Source of the DNA: Komagataeibacter swingsii | GTDB lineage: Bacteria; Pseudomonadota; Alphaproteobacteria; Acetobacterales; Acetobacteraceae | DNA: 64,000 bases | Reading direction: 5' to 3' | Assembly (NCBI RefSeq): GCF_003207895.1 | Contig: NZ_NKUB01000004.1 | Coordinates: forward strand, 159,629 to 223,628 | Shown: positions 37,521 to 45,847 of the stretch, in pieces | Position numbering within the stretch: position 1 is the stretch's first letter | How the letters are laid out: each line of letters opens with the position of its first letter | The notes under the pieces: generated by a model | What the model saw: only the letters and a program-made list of their open reading frames with translations | Told to the model about the DNA's origin: nothing | Database searches by the model: none | Position numbers and translations under genes: made by a program

Positions 37521-38084
37521 ATGTTCATCGAAACAGAAGATACCCCAAATCCCGCAACGCTGAAGTTCCTGCCGGGGCGCGAGATCATGGCCAACGGGGC
37601 CACGGCTGACTTCATCAGCCCCGATGCCGTGGCCGGCCGGTCGCGCCTTGCGGAGCTTCTGTTCGATCTGGACGGCGTGGCGCGCGTCTTTTTCGGCAAT
37701 GACTTCGTGGCCGTGACCCGCGGCGACGCAACGCAGTGGGACGACCTGCGCCCGCAGGTGCTGGCCGTGCTGGCGGATTACCTGGCGACGGAGCAGCCCG
37801 TGGTGGAAAGCAACGCCCAGGTGGTCGAGGACCTGATTGCGCCGGGAGACGAGGAAATCGTGCAGCAGATCAAGGAACTGCTGGACACCCGCGTGCGCCC
37901 CGCCGTTGCGGGCGATGGGGGGGACATTGTATTCCGGGGCTATCGTGACGGGGTGGTGCGGCTGACCATGCAGGGGGCCTGTTCGGGCTGCCCGTCGTCG
38001 CGCGCGACGCTCAAGCACGGGGTGGAGAACATGCTGCGCCATTATGTGCCGGAAGTGGTATCGGTAGAGCAGGTAGAGGCCTGA
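37521..38084 (+). CDS. Nfu-type iron-sulfur cluster carrier
   Basis: A 187-residue Fe-S scaffold/carrier delivering [4Fe-4S] clusters to enzymes such as aconitase and lipoate synthase. The N-terminal Nfu_N domain (IETEDTPNPATLKFLPGRE) is followed by the NifU-like domain with the cluster-binding pair Cys154-x-x-Cys157 (GACSGCPSS). The ATG at 37521 begins MFIETEDTPNP, the conserved start; the upstream frame is not homologous. The mitochondrial-type Nfu architecture is usual for alphaproteobacteria. It is followed at 33 bases by a RutE-like nitroreductase. Confidence 0.93.
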   Translation: MFIETEDTPNPATLKFLPGREIMANGATADFISPDAVAGRSRLAELLFDLDGVARVFFGNDFVAVTRGDATQWDDLRPQVLAVLADYLATEQPVVESNAQVVEDLIAPGDEEIVQQIKELLDTRVRPAVAGDGGDIVFRGYRDGVVRLTMQGACSGCPSSRATLKHGVENMLRHYVPEVVSVEQVEA

Positions 38085-38117
38085 TCGGCAGGCCTGCGGG
38101 TAGTCTGGGAATGTTTC

Positions 38118-38702
38118 ATGGCGCTTGATGACGCTGGGCTTGATCTTCTGTTTCGCAACGCACGCACGCCGGTGGCGTGGAATGACCGGCCCGTGGGGCA
38201 GGAGACGCTGCGGCAGTTATACGATCTGGTCCGCCTTGGCCCGACATCGGGTAACTGCTGCCCCGCGCGTTTCGTGTTCATCACTACCGAAAGCTGCCGT
38301 GAACGCCTGCGTCCCGCCCTTTCGGCGGGCAACGTGCAGCGCGTGATGACCGCCCCGGTCACCGTGATCGTGGCGCATGACCCGCTGTTCTTCGACCGGA
38401 TGGATACACTCAATCCCGCGCCGGACGTGCGGCAGTGGTTCGCGGCCGATGTGGGGCTGGCGGAGGAGACGGCCTTTCGCAATGGCACGTTGCAGGGGGC
38501 TTACCTGATCATGGCCGCGCGTGCGCTGGGCCTGTCGGTGCTGCCGCTGTCGGGGTTTGATGGCGCGATGGTGGAGGACAGCTTCCTGGCGCAGAAGGGC
38601 TGGCAGGCCAATTTCCTTGTCTGCCTTGGCTATACGGACGGGCCGCCGCCCACCCCGCGCGCGCCGCGCCCCGATTTTGATGATGCCTGCGTGATTGTAT
38701 AG
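38118..38702 (+). CDS. RutE/HadB-like nitroreductase family protein
   Basis: A 194-residue FMN-dependent nitroreductase-fold protein. The region NARTPVAWNDRPVGQETLRQ and RLGPTSGNCCPARFVFI match the RutE group (malonic semialdehyde reductase of pyrimidine degradation), as do the WFAADVGLAEET segment and the C-terminal GFD. There is no rut operon nearby, so RutE activity is not implied and it may be a general flavin reductase. It lies in a run of co-directional genes (nfu, this gene, tsaB, rimI) with gaps of 33 and 3 bases. Confidence 0.82.
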   Translation: MALDDAGLDLLFRNARTPVAWNDRPVGQETLRQLYDLVRLGPTSGNCCPARFVFITTESCRERLRPALSAGNVQRVMTAPVTVIVAHDPLFFDRMDTLNPAPDVRQWFAADVGLAEETAFRNGTLQGAYLIMAARALGLSVLPLSGFDGAMVEDSFLAQKGWQANFLVCLGYTDGPPPTPRAPRPDFDDACVIV

Positions 38703-38705
38703 GCC

Positions 38706-39419
38706 ATGCGGATTCTGGTGATGGACGGCAGCGCCACCGGCACGCAGGCGCAGGCCGTGATTGCCTGCCTTGCGTCGGGCGATGACGGCGCATTGTCCGT
38801 TCTGGCAACCCGCACGGCCACGGGCCGGGGGGCAGCCGAGCAGTTTCCCCTGCTGGCGACCGAACTCTTTGCACAATGTGGCTGGACCCATGCCATGCCC
38901 GAACTGGTGGGCGTGGTCGTGGGGCCGGGATCGTTTACCGGATTGCGGGCCTCGCTGGCATTTGCCCATGGGCTTGGCGTGGGAAGTGGCTGCGCCGTGA
39001 TGGGCATGACGGGGGGCGAAGCCATGGCCCGCGCCCTGCATGACGCCGCCCGGCCACTGGCGGCGCGGGCGTTGTGCTGCACCACCGCGCGGCGGGGGCG
39101 GGTATTCGTCGAAATGCTGGCGGATGGGACGGATGCGGGCAACGTGTCCGCCCATATGCTTGAGACACTTGAACTGCCACCCGGCCCCCTGCTGCTGGCT
39201 GGTAATGCGGCCCAGGACGTGGCGCTGGCCATGCCGGGGCGTAAAGACGTGCGGATATCCGCATTGGCGCAGCCTGACCCCGTGGACATCGCCACGGTGG
39301 CCCTGCGTCGTTTCCATGGTGATCTGCCGCCCCGCGCGGCCCAGCCACTCTATGTCGATGCGCCGGAGGCAAGGCTGCCCGCGGCTGGCCTGCGACCCGC
39401 CCCCATCGATACGCCATGA
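38706..39419 (+). CDS. tsaB: tRNA threonylcarbamoyladenosine biosynthesis protein TsaB
   Basis: Subunit of the TsaBDE complex that adds threonylcarbamoyl to A37 of ANN-decoding tRNAs. The 237-residue ASKHA-fold protein has ILVMDGSATG at the N-terminus and the TsaB signature VVVGPGSFTGLRASLAFAHGL. Its stop overlaps the rimI start by 4 bases (ATGA), the usual pairing. The start lies 3 bases after the RutE-like stop. Confidence 0.92.
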   Translation: MRILVMDGSATGTQAQAVIACLASGDDGALSVLATRTATGRGAAEQFPLLATELFAQCGWTHAMPELVGVVVGPGSFTGLRASLAFAHGLGVGSGCAVMGMTGGEAMARALHDAARPLAARALCCTTARRGRVFVEMLADGTDAGNVSAHMLETLELPPGPLLLAGNAAQDVALAMPGRKDVRISALAQPDPVDIATVALRRFHGDLPPRAAQPLYVDAPEARLPAAGLRPAPIDTP

Positions 39420-39850
39420 CCATGCCCCCCCGGCCTGCCGGTGCGCGGGCCACGCTGCTGGCCCATATCCATGCACGGGCGTTTCCCCCTGCCCACAGGT
39501 GGAATGCGCAGGCCATGCAGGCGCTGCTGGACATGCCCGGTGTATCCGTTGTGATGGCGACCGGGGACGTGCCCGGCTTCATCATGGTCCGCACCCTGCC
39601 TGACGAAGCCGAGATCCTGACCTTTGCCGTGGACCCGGCATGGCGGCGGCGCGGCATCGGGCGTGGCCTGCTGGCGTGCTGCATGCGCCAGGCCGGCGCG
39701 GCCGGCGCGCGGACCCTGTTTTTGGAAGTGGCGATGGATAACGCCCCCGCCATGGCGCTGTACCGGGCAAGTGGATTCGTGCAGGTGGGCGTGCGGCGTC
39801 ACTATTACCCCGATGGAATGGATGCCTGTGTCATGCGGCGGGACATTTGA
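39416..39850 (+). CDS. rimI: RimI-like GNAT N-acetyltransferase
   Basis: Predicted ribosomal protein S18-alanine N-acetyltransferase; the 144-residue GNAT fold has LTFAVDPAWRRRGIGRGLL (acetyl-CoA P-loop) and TLFLEVAMDNAPAMALYRAS GF-type C-terminal motif with YYPDGMDACVM. The first ~12 residues differ from RimI, so some uncertainty remains about the substrate. Translationally coupled to tsaB. Its 3' end overlaps the minus-strand tusA-like gene by 20 bases. Confidence 0.85.
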   Translation: MTMPPRPAGARATLLAHIHARAFPPAHRWNAQAMQALLDMPGVSVVMATGDVPGFIMVRTLPDEAEILTFAVDPAWRRRGIGRGLLACCMRQAGAAGARTLFLEVAMDNAPAMALYRASGFVQVGVRRHYYPDGMDACVMRRDI

Positions 39851-40079
39851 GCACGGTCAGCCGATGTGTCATGCCGTCTGTTTCTGTCTGTATTTCTTCT
39901 ACAACATGACCAAGTAGCTCCAGACTGCGTGAAACGTTGTCCAGTGGTGTTGCGCCACGCAGGCGGACAAGCAGTTTTTCCCCGGCGGGCAGTCTGTCAA
40001 GTGCCAACCGCGTGCGCACGAAAGTCATGGGGCATACTTCATGGGTGATATCTATTTCTGCCATACCAATATCAGACAT
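39831..40079 (-). CDS. TusA/SirA-like sulfurtransferase with altered motif
   Basis: An 82-residue small protein of the TusA (YeeD, SirA) family of sulfur carriers. The N-terminal CPM-T-FVRTRLAL segment resembles CPxPVLxxR/K, with the active Cys present, but the second Pro of CPxP is replaced by Thr. The C-terminal half (KLLVRLRGATPLDNVSRSLELLGH) resembles the family's beta-alpha unit. It lies convergent with rimI and overlaps its 3' end by 20 bases. The start could be ATG 40079 or 40064. Function not established; possible roles are sulfur transfer or redox sensing. Confidence 0.7.
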   Translation of the reverse strand: MSDIGMAEIDITHEVCPMTFVRTRLALDRLPAGEKLLVRLRGATPLDNVSRSLELLGHVVEEIQTETDGMTHRLTVLKCPAA

Positions 40080-40107
40080 ATTACCATGGAACCTTTGTTG
40101 TTACCTG

Positions 40108-40137
40108 TTGCGGTCCGTCGAGAATTATTTATATAGG
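40108..40137 (+). promoter_or_regulatory. Possible promoter of the mucR-like gene
   Basis: TTGCGG (40108-40113) and TATAGG (40132-40137) are separated by 18 bases in an otherwise AT-rich spacer of about 90 bases upstream of the MucR-like gene. The two boxes resemble sigma-70 elements only in part. Confidence 0.3.
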
Positions 40138-40172
40138 ATACATCATTATTCCAGAGTGACAGGATCAGATTG

Positions 40173-40577
40173 ATGGCTGATGCAGCGGCAGAAGTTGAAG
40201 CACGGGAACTGGCTGCCGAAATCGTTTCGGCGTACGTGTCCCGTAATGAGCTGGATGCGGATACCCTTCCCGATCTGATTCACCGGGTTTACGAAGCCGT
40301 GGCCTCGCTTGGCCGCACGGAACCCGTGCCGGAGAAGCCGGTGCCGGCCGTGCCCCTCAAGAAATCGGTTTTCCCCGATTATATCGTCTGCCTTGAGGAT
40401 GGGAAGAAGCTCAAGATGCTCAAGCGCCACCTCAAGACCGCCTATAACATGACGCCCGATGAATACCGGGAACGCTGGGGCCTGCCCCACGATTATCCCA
40501 TGGTGGCCCCCAACTATGCCAGCCACCGTTCGTCGCTTGCGCGCAAGATCGGGCTTGGCACCAAACGTGAGGACTGA
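40173..40577 (+). CDS. MucR/Ros-family zinc-finger transcriptional regulator
   Basis: A 134-residue DNA-binding protein of the MucR/Ros family, with the C-terminal signature FPDYIVCLEDGKKLKMLKRHL, AYNMTPDEYRERWGLPHDYPM and YASHRSSLARKIGLG. The family binds A/T-rich DNA through a Cys2His2-type zinc finger. Here the finger has Cys-x-x-Asp in place of a second Cys, as in some MucR proteins. MucR members regulate exopolysaccharide, motility and cell-cycle genes. ATG 40173 follows AGGAT at 8 bases; a TTG directly before it is in frame. Confidence 0.9.
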   Translation: MADAAAEVEARELAAEIVSAYVSRNELDADTLPDLIHRVYEAVASLGRTEPVPEKPVPAVPLKKSVFPDYIVCLEDGKKLKMLKRHLKTAYNMTPDEYRERWGLPHDYPMVAPNYASHRSSLARKIGLGTKRED

Positions 40578-40635
40578 ACCACACGAAGTGTGGTAATGTG
40601 GACAGGTCTCTGCATGATCGGCTACGCCCGTAAAC

Positions 40636-41127
40636 ATGGCACCAGATAGTAACGGACTTCAGACCCGTATCGAACGCATGTGCACCGAACGCGGCCTGAA
40701 AATGACAGGCCAGCGACGGGTGATCGCGCGCGTCCTGTCTGAAGCCCATGACCACCCGGATGTGGAGGAACTGTACCGCCGCGCATCCCGGCTGGACAGT
40801 CGTATTTCGGTTGCCACGGTGTACCGCACCGTGCGCCTGCTGGAAGAAAACGGCATTCTGGAACGGCGGGATTTCGGCGGTGGCCGTGCCCGGTACGAAG
40901 CGACGGAAGAAGGCGACCATTACCACCTGATCGATGTGGAAAGCGGCCAGGTGGTGGAATTCACCCATGCCGACCATGCCGAACTGCTGCGCAGGATCAC
41001 GGCCGAACTCGGGTTCGAGCTGGTATCACATCGGCTGGAACTGTTTGCACGCAGGCTGCCCGACGTGCCAGAAGAACAGACGGGCCAGACGGCGCAAACG
41101 CAGCAGAAAGGCAGGTCACGGCCTTGA
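40636..41127 (+). CDS. fur: Fur-family transcriptional regulator
   Basis: A 163-residue Fur-family metalloregulator. The N-terminal winged helix (MTGQRRVIARVLSEAHDHPDVEEL, ISVATVYRTVRLLEENGIL) and the metal-binding dimerisation domain (ATEEGDHYHLIDVESGQVVEF, HADHAELLRRITAELGF) are typical of the alphaproteobacterial Fur/Mur group. The C-terminal CxxC zinc motif of E. coli Fur is absent. Whether it senses iron or manganese cannot be told from sequence. Its stop overlaps the TTG start of olsB (TTGA), linking it to the lipid gene. Confidence 0.88.
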   Translation: MAPDSNGLQTRIERMCTERGLKMTGQRRVIARVLSEAHDHPDVEELYRRASRLDSRISVATVYRTVRLLEENGILERRDFGGGRARYEATEEGDHYHLIDVESGQVVEFTHADHAELLRRITAELGFELVSHRLELFARRLPDVPEEQTGQTAQTQQKGRSRP

Positions 41128-41969
41128 GTATCGAGAAAACCATACAGTCCCTTTCTACTCTGGACCTTGAACGCAACGGTTTTCCTGAATTGCGTGGGGG
41201 CAACCTTGGTGTCCGGATCGCCACGACGGATGAGGAACGCGACGCCGCCCAGGCACTGCGCTATCGTGTCTTCTATGAGGAAATGGGGGCAAAACCCGAT
41301 TCCCGTACCGCGCGCCTGAAGCGCGACATTGATGAATTCGATGAATATGCCGATCACCTTCTGGTGATCGACCATGCCATTTCATCTGGCGCCAAGGGTG
41401 TGGTCGGCACCTACCGGCTGATGCAGGGGGATGCGGCCAGGCGGCTGGGCAAATTCTATACGTCCAGCGAATATGACATCTCTCCCCTGACCGAATTCCC
41501 CGGCCGGCTGCTGGAAGTCGGGCGGTCATGCGTGGACCTGAACTATCGCGGGCGCGCGGCCATGCAACTGTTGTGGCGTGGCATTGCGTCCTACATCTTC
41601 CTGCACCGCATCGATGTCCTGTTTGGCTGCGCCAGCCTGCCGGGCACCAATCCCGATGCGCTGTCGGATGAACTGACCTACCTGTACCACAATCACCTTG
41701 CCCCGCCCGCGCTGCGCGTGCGCGCCCTGCCGGAACGGCGGGTGGAAATGTTGCGTGCGGACCCGCAGGTGCTGGACCACCGGCGTTCGCTGGCCCGCCT
41801 GCCGCCGTTGATAAAGGGCTACCTGCGGCTGGGTGGCTATGTGGGTGATGGCGCCGTGATCGATGAACAGTTCAACACCACCGATGTCGCGGTACTGGTC
41901 AAGAGCGAACTGCTGGCAGACAAGTATTACCGCCACTACGAACGGCGCCTGCGTGACGCGCTGGACTAG
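41124..41969 (+). CDS. olsB: L-ornithine N(alpha)-acyltransferase OlsB (ornithine lipid synthesis)
   Basis: Transfers a 3-hydroxyacyl chain to ornithine, the first step toward ornithine lipids in the inner membrane. The 281-residue GNAT-like acyltransferase has LGVRIATTDEERDAAQALRY, the family segment VFYEEMGA, DHLLVID, VGTYRLM and RLLEVGRSCV. The start is TTG 41124, overlapping fur by 4 bases. The product is typical in length for OlsB (~250-300). The second acyltransferase OlsA is not in this window. lnt follows after 36 bases. Confidence 0.88.
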   Translation: MSIEKTIQSLSTLDLERNGFPELRGGNLGVRIATTDEERDAAQALRYRVFYEEMGAKPDSRTARLKRDIDEFDEYADHLLVIDHAISSGAKGVVGTYRLMQGDAARRLGKFYTSSEYDISPLTEFPGRLLEVGRSCVDLNYRGRAAMQLLWRGIASYIFLHRIDVLFGCASLPGTNPDALSDELTYLYHNHLAPPALRVRALPERRVEMLRADPQVLDHRRSLARLPPLIKGYLRLGGYVGDGAVIDEQFNTTDVAVLVKSELLADKYYRHYERRLRDALD

Positions 41970-42005
41970 CCCCGCTGCACCCGGGGAGGCGGGTCGCGGC
42001 GCTCC

Positions 42006-43550
42006 ATGATGTCCCTGTATGATCTGTATATGAAGCTTGCGCGCCTGCACGGGTGGCGGGCGGATCTGGCCATGCTGCTGGCGGGCGGGGTGTACGCCCT
42101 TGCGTTTCCGCCGCTGCATGCGGTTGTCGTGCTGCCGGTCGCCTTCTGCCTGCTGGCGCTGGCGATTGACAATGCGGCCGGCTGGCGTGGGGCCGCGCGG
42201 CGTGGCTTCATGTTCGCGATGGGGCTTTATACCGTGGGCCTGTACTGGCTCATGTACGCCATCTTGCTGCGCGCGGATGATTTCTGGTGGCTGGTGCCGC
42301 TGGCGTCACCGGGCTGTGCGCTGATCCTGGCCCCGTTAAGCGCCCTGTCCGCCGGGCTGAGCCGGCTGGTGCCACGGGGCACCGGGCGGCTTATGGTCCT
42401 GTCCGCGCTATGGACGCTGACGGACATGGCGCGGGTTTATGTATTCAGCGGCTTTCCATGGAACCCGCCGGGCAGTGTCTGGGAATTTCCCGGCCTGGCA
42501 GGGGATATCATGATCCAGCCAGCCGCATGGATCGGTGTGGATGGCCTGACGCTGCTGACCTGTATCGTGGCGCTGGTCCCGCTATATGGTCGCGTGGGAC
42601 GGTGGGCGTGCCTTGCGCTTATGGTGGTCTGGGCCGGTTGTGGCGCGGCACGCTTCGGCAGCATACATGACACCTATCTGCATAACCCCGAAGTTGTGCT
42701 GGTGCAGGGCAATGTGCCCGAGAGTGACAAGATCGCAGGCAATTCGGACGTGGCGATCTTTCGCCGTTACCTCGCCCTGACCCATCAGGGGGTGGAACAG
42801 GGCCTGCGGCAGGCTGGCGACAGGCGGCCCGTTGTGTTCGCATGGCCGGAATCGGCGTTTCCGGGGCTGCTGCTGGAAGATGACATCGCGCGCCCCATGA
42901 TCATGCGGGCGGGGCAGGGGGCGGCGGCGGGCATTATCGGCACCGTGCGCTGGCTGGAGGACGAACATCACTGGCGCAACAGCATGGTCGCCCTGATGCC
43001 GCCTGATGCAGCGGGCAGCATGGTGTATGACAAGGCGCATCTGGTGCCCTTTGGCGAATACCAGCCCGCCTTCCTGCCTTTCCATGTCGTGCCGGGCGAA
43101 GGGATGACCCCCGGCCCCGGCGTGCGGACATGGCACCTGCCCGGGGTTGCCCCTGTTGGTCCGCTGATCTGTTACGAAGTGATTTTTTCAGGACAGGTCG
43201 TTGATCCCCACGACCGGCCCGACTGGCTTATGAACAGCACCAATGATGCCTGGTACGGTAACAGCGCCGGCCCCCGGCAACATCTCGCCGCCGTGCGCCT
43301 GCGCGCGGTGGAAGAAGGACTGCCCGTTGCCCGTGCCGCCAATACCGGCATTTCGGCCGTGTTCGATGGACGGGGTCATGAACTGGCACGGCTGGGCTGG
43401 GACAGGCAGGGCGTGCTGGTCCATGCAGTCCCCGATGCCCTGCCATGCACGGTCTTTGGGCATTATGGGCGTCTTGTCCCGTTGCTGCTGGCGGCCATGC
43501 TGGGGCTGTGCGGCCTGTGGCGCGGGGTTGCGCGGGACAGGACCGCCTAG
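42006..43550 (+). CDS. lnt: Apolipoprotein N-acyltransferase
   Basis: Adds the third acyl chain to the N-terminal Cys of lipoproteins at the inner membrane. The 514-residue protein has six N-terminal membrane segments, a nitrilase-like domain (VVLVQGNVPESDK), and a C-terminal membrane helix. The catalytic triad is Glu282 (WPESAFP), Lys343 (YDKAHLVPFGEY) and Cys389 (PLICYEVIF), matching E. coli Glu267, Lys335 and Cys387. It follows olsB in the same direction, so both add acyl chains to envelope products. The intergenic region after it is AT-rich. Confidence 0.95.
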   Translation: MMSLYDLYMKLARLHGWRADLAMLLAGGVYALAFPPLHAVVVLPVAFCLLALAIDNAAGWRGAARRGFMFAMGLYTVGLYWLMYAILLRADDFWWLVPLASPGCALILAPLSALSAGLSRLVPRGTGRLMVLSALWTLTDMARVYVFSGFPWNPPGSVWEFPGLAGDIMIQPAAWIGVDGLTLLTCIVALVPLYGRVGRWACLALMVVWAGCGAARFGSIHDTYLHNPEVVLVQGNVPESDKIAGNSDVAIFRRYLALTHQGVEQGLRQAGDRRPVVFAWPESAFPGLLLEDDIARPMIMRAGQGAAAGIIGTVRWLEDEHHWRNSMVALMPPDAAGSMVYDKAHLVPFGEYQPAFLPFHVVPGEGMTPGPGVRTWHLPGVAPVGPLICYEVIFSGQVVDPHDRPDWLMNSTNDAWYGNSAGPRQHLAAVRLRAVEEGLPVARAANTGISAVFDGRGHELARLGWDRQGVLVHAVPDALPCTVFGHYGRLVPLLLAAMLGLCGLWRGVARDRTA

Positions 43551-43724
43551 AAAAAGCAGGCCTGCCTATCTGGCGATCTTAATTGATGCATTTAAGGTGC
43601 ATGAATATTTTCCTAAATCCTCGTCCGGTGCATGACAAAGGGTATTTTATGTAATGCCTGCCCGTCATCCTCTGGAAATTCATATAAATAGCGGATTTAT
43701 TATAGCCATTCTTGATTTAAAAAT

Positions 43725-43753
43725 CCTTAACGTTCACACGTGTCTGGTTAAGG
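43725..43753. promoter_or_regulatory. Dyad operator candidate upstream of the XRE regulator
   Basis: CCTTAAC (43725-43731) and GTTAAGG (43747-43753) form a perfect 7-bp inverted repeat. Almost exactly centred within it is the palindrome ACACGTGT (43736-43743). It lies 57-97 bases before the start of the helix-turn-helix gene in a 270-base AT-rich spacer that holds no gene. Symmetric half-sites suit a dimeric XRE protein. Confidence 0.45.
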
Positions 43754-43821
43754 TATCTTAATTTCCAGTCGGTCTGGGAATAGCAGGCAGGGAAGGTAAG
43801 ACCATTATTGTGACCGGGAAA

Positions 43822-44271
43822 ATGTCCGCTACCTCCAATCCTGTAGATGTGCATGTCGGCAACCGTATCCGCCTGCGTCGTACATTGCTGGGAATGTCAC
43901 AGGAACGATTGGGTAATGCCCTGGGGCTGACATTCCAGCAGGTGCAGAAGTATGAACGCGGGCGCAATCGCGTAGGGGCGTCGCGCCTGTATGACCTGGC
44001 ATGCGTCCTGGATGTCCCGGTAGGATTTTTTTTCGCGGACCTGCCCGCGCAGGCCGGTAATGCGAACCAGCCCGATACAGGCAATGCGCCGGGCATGGGC
44101 GAACCCGCCGCCGCCCTGCTGTCGCCCGCGTTGCCCACGGTGGCGCAGGATGACCTGGCCCTGCTTTCACAGCGCGAGACCATTGAACTGGTGCGGGCCT
44201 ATTACGGGATCGAGGATAGCGGCACGCGCCGCCGCGTCCTTGACCTTGTGCGGTCCATGGGCGCGTCCTGA
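43822..44271 (+). CDS. XRE-family helix-turn-helix regulator
   Basis: A 149-residue transcriptional regulator. The N-terminal HTH_XRE domain (about residues 12-67) has VGNRIRLRRTLLGMSQERLG, FQQVQKYERGRNRVGASRLYDLA and DVPVGFFFADL. The rest is a Gly/Ala/Pro-rich linker and a short helical C-terminus (LVRAYYGIEDSGTRRRVLDLV). This architecture is widespread in alphaproteobacteria. The start is uncertain: GTG 43810 lies 15 bases after GGAAGG, while ATG 43822 is preceded by GGGAAA. The upstream dyad suggests autoregulation. It converges on the phosphatase gene with a 9-base gap. Confidence 0.85.
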   Translation: MSATSNPVDVHVGNRIRLRRTLLGMSQERLGNALGLTFQQVQKYERGRNRVGASRLYDLACVLDVPVGFFFADLPAQAGNANQPDTGNAPGMGEPAAALLSPALPTVAQDDLALLSQRETIELVRAYYGIEDSGTRRRVLDLVRSMGAS

Positions 44272-44280
44272 ACGGCGGGG

Positions 44281-44943
44281 TCATTCCCGCCTGAGCACCT
44301 GATCGGTCATGAAGGACGCGATTTTCCCGGCACGGAAATCCGCGCGCAGGCGGTCTTCATCATATTCCGTGCGGACCCAGTCCATGAACGGCAGCCGCCC
44401 TTCCGCCTCGGCTGCGTAACGCAGGAAGAAGGCGTCCAGCACCCCCGTGCGGGAACTGTTGAAATGGCCGTTCTTCCATGAAAGCTGGCGCAGCGCCTGT
44501 TGCGCCGTCCCGCCTTCGAACAGGATGACAAGCCCCGCCGCCAGTCCCGTGCGGTCGGCGCCCGACTTGCAGTGCATGAGCATGGGGAAGCGGATGTCGC
44601 GGTAAATCCGTTCAAACCGCTCTATGCGGTCGCGATGGGGGGCGTTGCGGCTTTCGAACGCCATGTCGATATGGGCCAGGCCGATCTGGTGGGCGGCTTC
44701 GCGCGACAGGGCGTCCGACCCGCACTGGCGGTGCCCGCGCAGGTTGACCAGTGTTTTCAGCCCGTAGCGACGGGTGGCCAGCCGCAGCCGCCATGGCGTG
44801 GGGTGGTTGCAGCGATAGACACGGCCGGGAATGACCACGCGGAAATTGGTCCATGTCTGCCGCAGGATCGCATGGTCAACGAACAGGCTGTCGATCCACG
44901 CACGGCTTCGGCCGGCGGGGGTGGACAGGTTTCCCTCAAACAC
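44281..44943 (-). CDS. Protein tyrosine/dual-specificity phosphatase
   Basis: A 220-residue cysteine phosphatase: the P-loop HCKSGADRTG carries the nucleophile Cys125 and Arg131, and the upstream general-acid region has RNAPHRDRIERFER. The fold resembles the DSP/PTP group (COG2365-like). The start is GTG at 44943: AAAGGA lies 8 bases upstream, and the nearby ATG at 44950 is out of frame. No signal peptide is visible, so it is likely cytosolic. Its substrates are unknown. It lies just downstream of the sdh terminator and has only ~30 bases in which to hold its own promoter. Confidence 0.82.
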   Translation of the reverse strand: MFEGNLSTPAGRSRAWIDSLFVDHAILRQTWTNFRVVIPGRVYRCNHPTPWRLRLATRRYGLKTLVNLRGHRQCGSDALSREAAHQIGLAHIDMAFESRNAPHRDRIERFERIYRDIRFPMLMHCKSGADRTGLAAGLVILFEGGTAQQALRQLSWKNGHFNSSRTGVLDAFFLRYAAEAEGRLPFMDWVRTEYDEDRLRADFRAGKIASFMTDQVLRRE

Positions 44944-44973
44944 CAGCCATGTCCTTTCAAACGGATGGATACG

Positions 44974-45005
44974 AAAAAGGCGCTGGATTTTTCACATCCA
45001 GCGCC
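44974..45005 (-). terminator. Rho-independent terminator of the sdh operon
   Basis: Stem GGCGCTGGAT/ATCCAGCGCC (44979-44988 with 44996-45005) with a 7-base loop. On the minus strand it is followed by U5 (44974-44978), 34 bases after the sdhB stop codon. Confidence 0.88.
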
Positions 45006-45038
45006 TTCCGCGTCAATCACGAATGAAGTGACTGCCGG

Positions 45039-45821
45039 TTACGCCTTGCGTTCCAGCTGCAGTTCCTTGATCCGGCCAATCGCCTTGGCGGGGTTCAGGC
45101 CCTTGGGGCAGGTCTGGGTGCAGTTCATGATCGTGCGGCAGGCATACAGCTTGAGCGGATCTTCCAGCGCGTCCAGACGGTCGCCCGCATGTTCGTCACG
45201 GCTGTCGGCAATCCAGCGATAGGCCGCCAGCAGCGTTGCCGGGCCAAGGTAGCGGTCGCCATTCCACCAGTAGGACGGGCACGAGGTGGAGCAGCAGAAG
45301 CACAGGATGCACTCCCACATGCCATCCAGCTGGGCGCGTTCCTCGATGCTCTGCCGGCGTTCGGAATCCGGCGGGGGCAGCGTGTCGGATTTCAGCCACG
45401 GATCGATCGAGCGCAACTGCGCGTACGCACCATCCAGGTCGGGCACCAGATCCTTGATGATCGGCATGTGCGGCAGTGGGTAGATCGCGATGTCGCCCTC
45501 GATGTCCCGGATGGGCTTGAGGCACGCCAGCGTGTTTTCGCCCGCGATGTTCATCGCGCACGACCCGCAGATCCCTTCACGGCATGAACGCCGGAAGGTC
45601 AGGGTTGAGTCGACATCGTTCTTGATATGGATCAGCGCGTCGAGCACCATCGGCCCGATCTTGTCCAGATCAATCTCGTAGGTATCGACCACGGGGTTCT
45701 TGTCGTCATCCGGACTCCAGCGATAGATCCGGAAGTTCTTGACATTGGTGGCGCCGGGGGCGGCGGTGAAGATGCGGCCCTTGCCCACCGTGCTGTTCTT
45801 TGGCAGCCTGAATTCGACCAT
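45039..45821 (-). CDS. sdhB: Succinate dehydrogenase iron-sulfur subunit
   Basis: Electron-carrying subunit of complex II. The 260-residue protein has the [2Fe-2S] ligands in [14 protein letters not shown] and the [4Fe-4S] and [3Fe-4S] motifs in [11 protein letters not shown] and [17 protein letters not shown]. It lies 26 bases after sdhA and ends the sdhCDAB operon before the terminator. Cytoplasmic face of the inner membrane. Confidence 0.96.
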   Translation of the reverse strand: MVEFRLPKNSTVGKGRIFTAAPGATNVKNFRIYRWSPDDDKNPVVDTYEIDLDKIGPMVLDALIHIKNDVDSTLTFRRSCREGICGSCAMNIAGENTLACLKPIRDIEGDIAIYPLPHMPIIKDLVPDLDGAYAQLRSIDPWLKSDTLPPPDSERRQSIEERAQLDGMWECILCFCCSTSCPSYWWNGDRYLGPATLLAAYRWIADSRDEHAGDRLDALEDPLKLYACRTIMNCTQTCPKGLNPAKAIGRIKELQLERKA

Positions 45822-45847
45822 CGTCTCGTTCCTTTTCCGCCGTTACG

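Noticed and set aside
43690..43765. CtrA binding sites (TTAA-N7-TTAAC) upstream of the XRE regulator
   Set aside because: The TTAA pairs there are spaced six bases apart, so they do not match the seven-base consensus.
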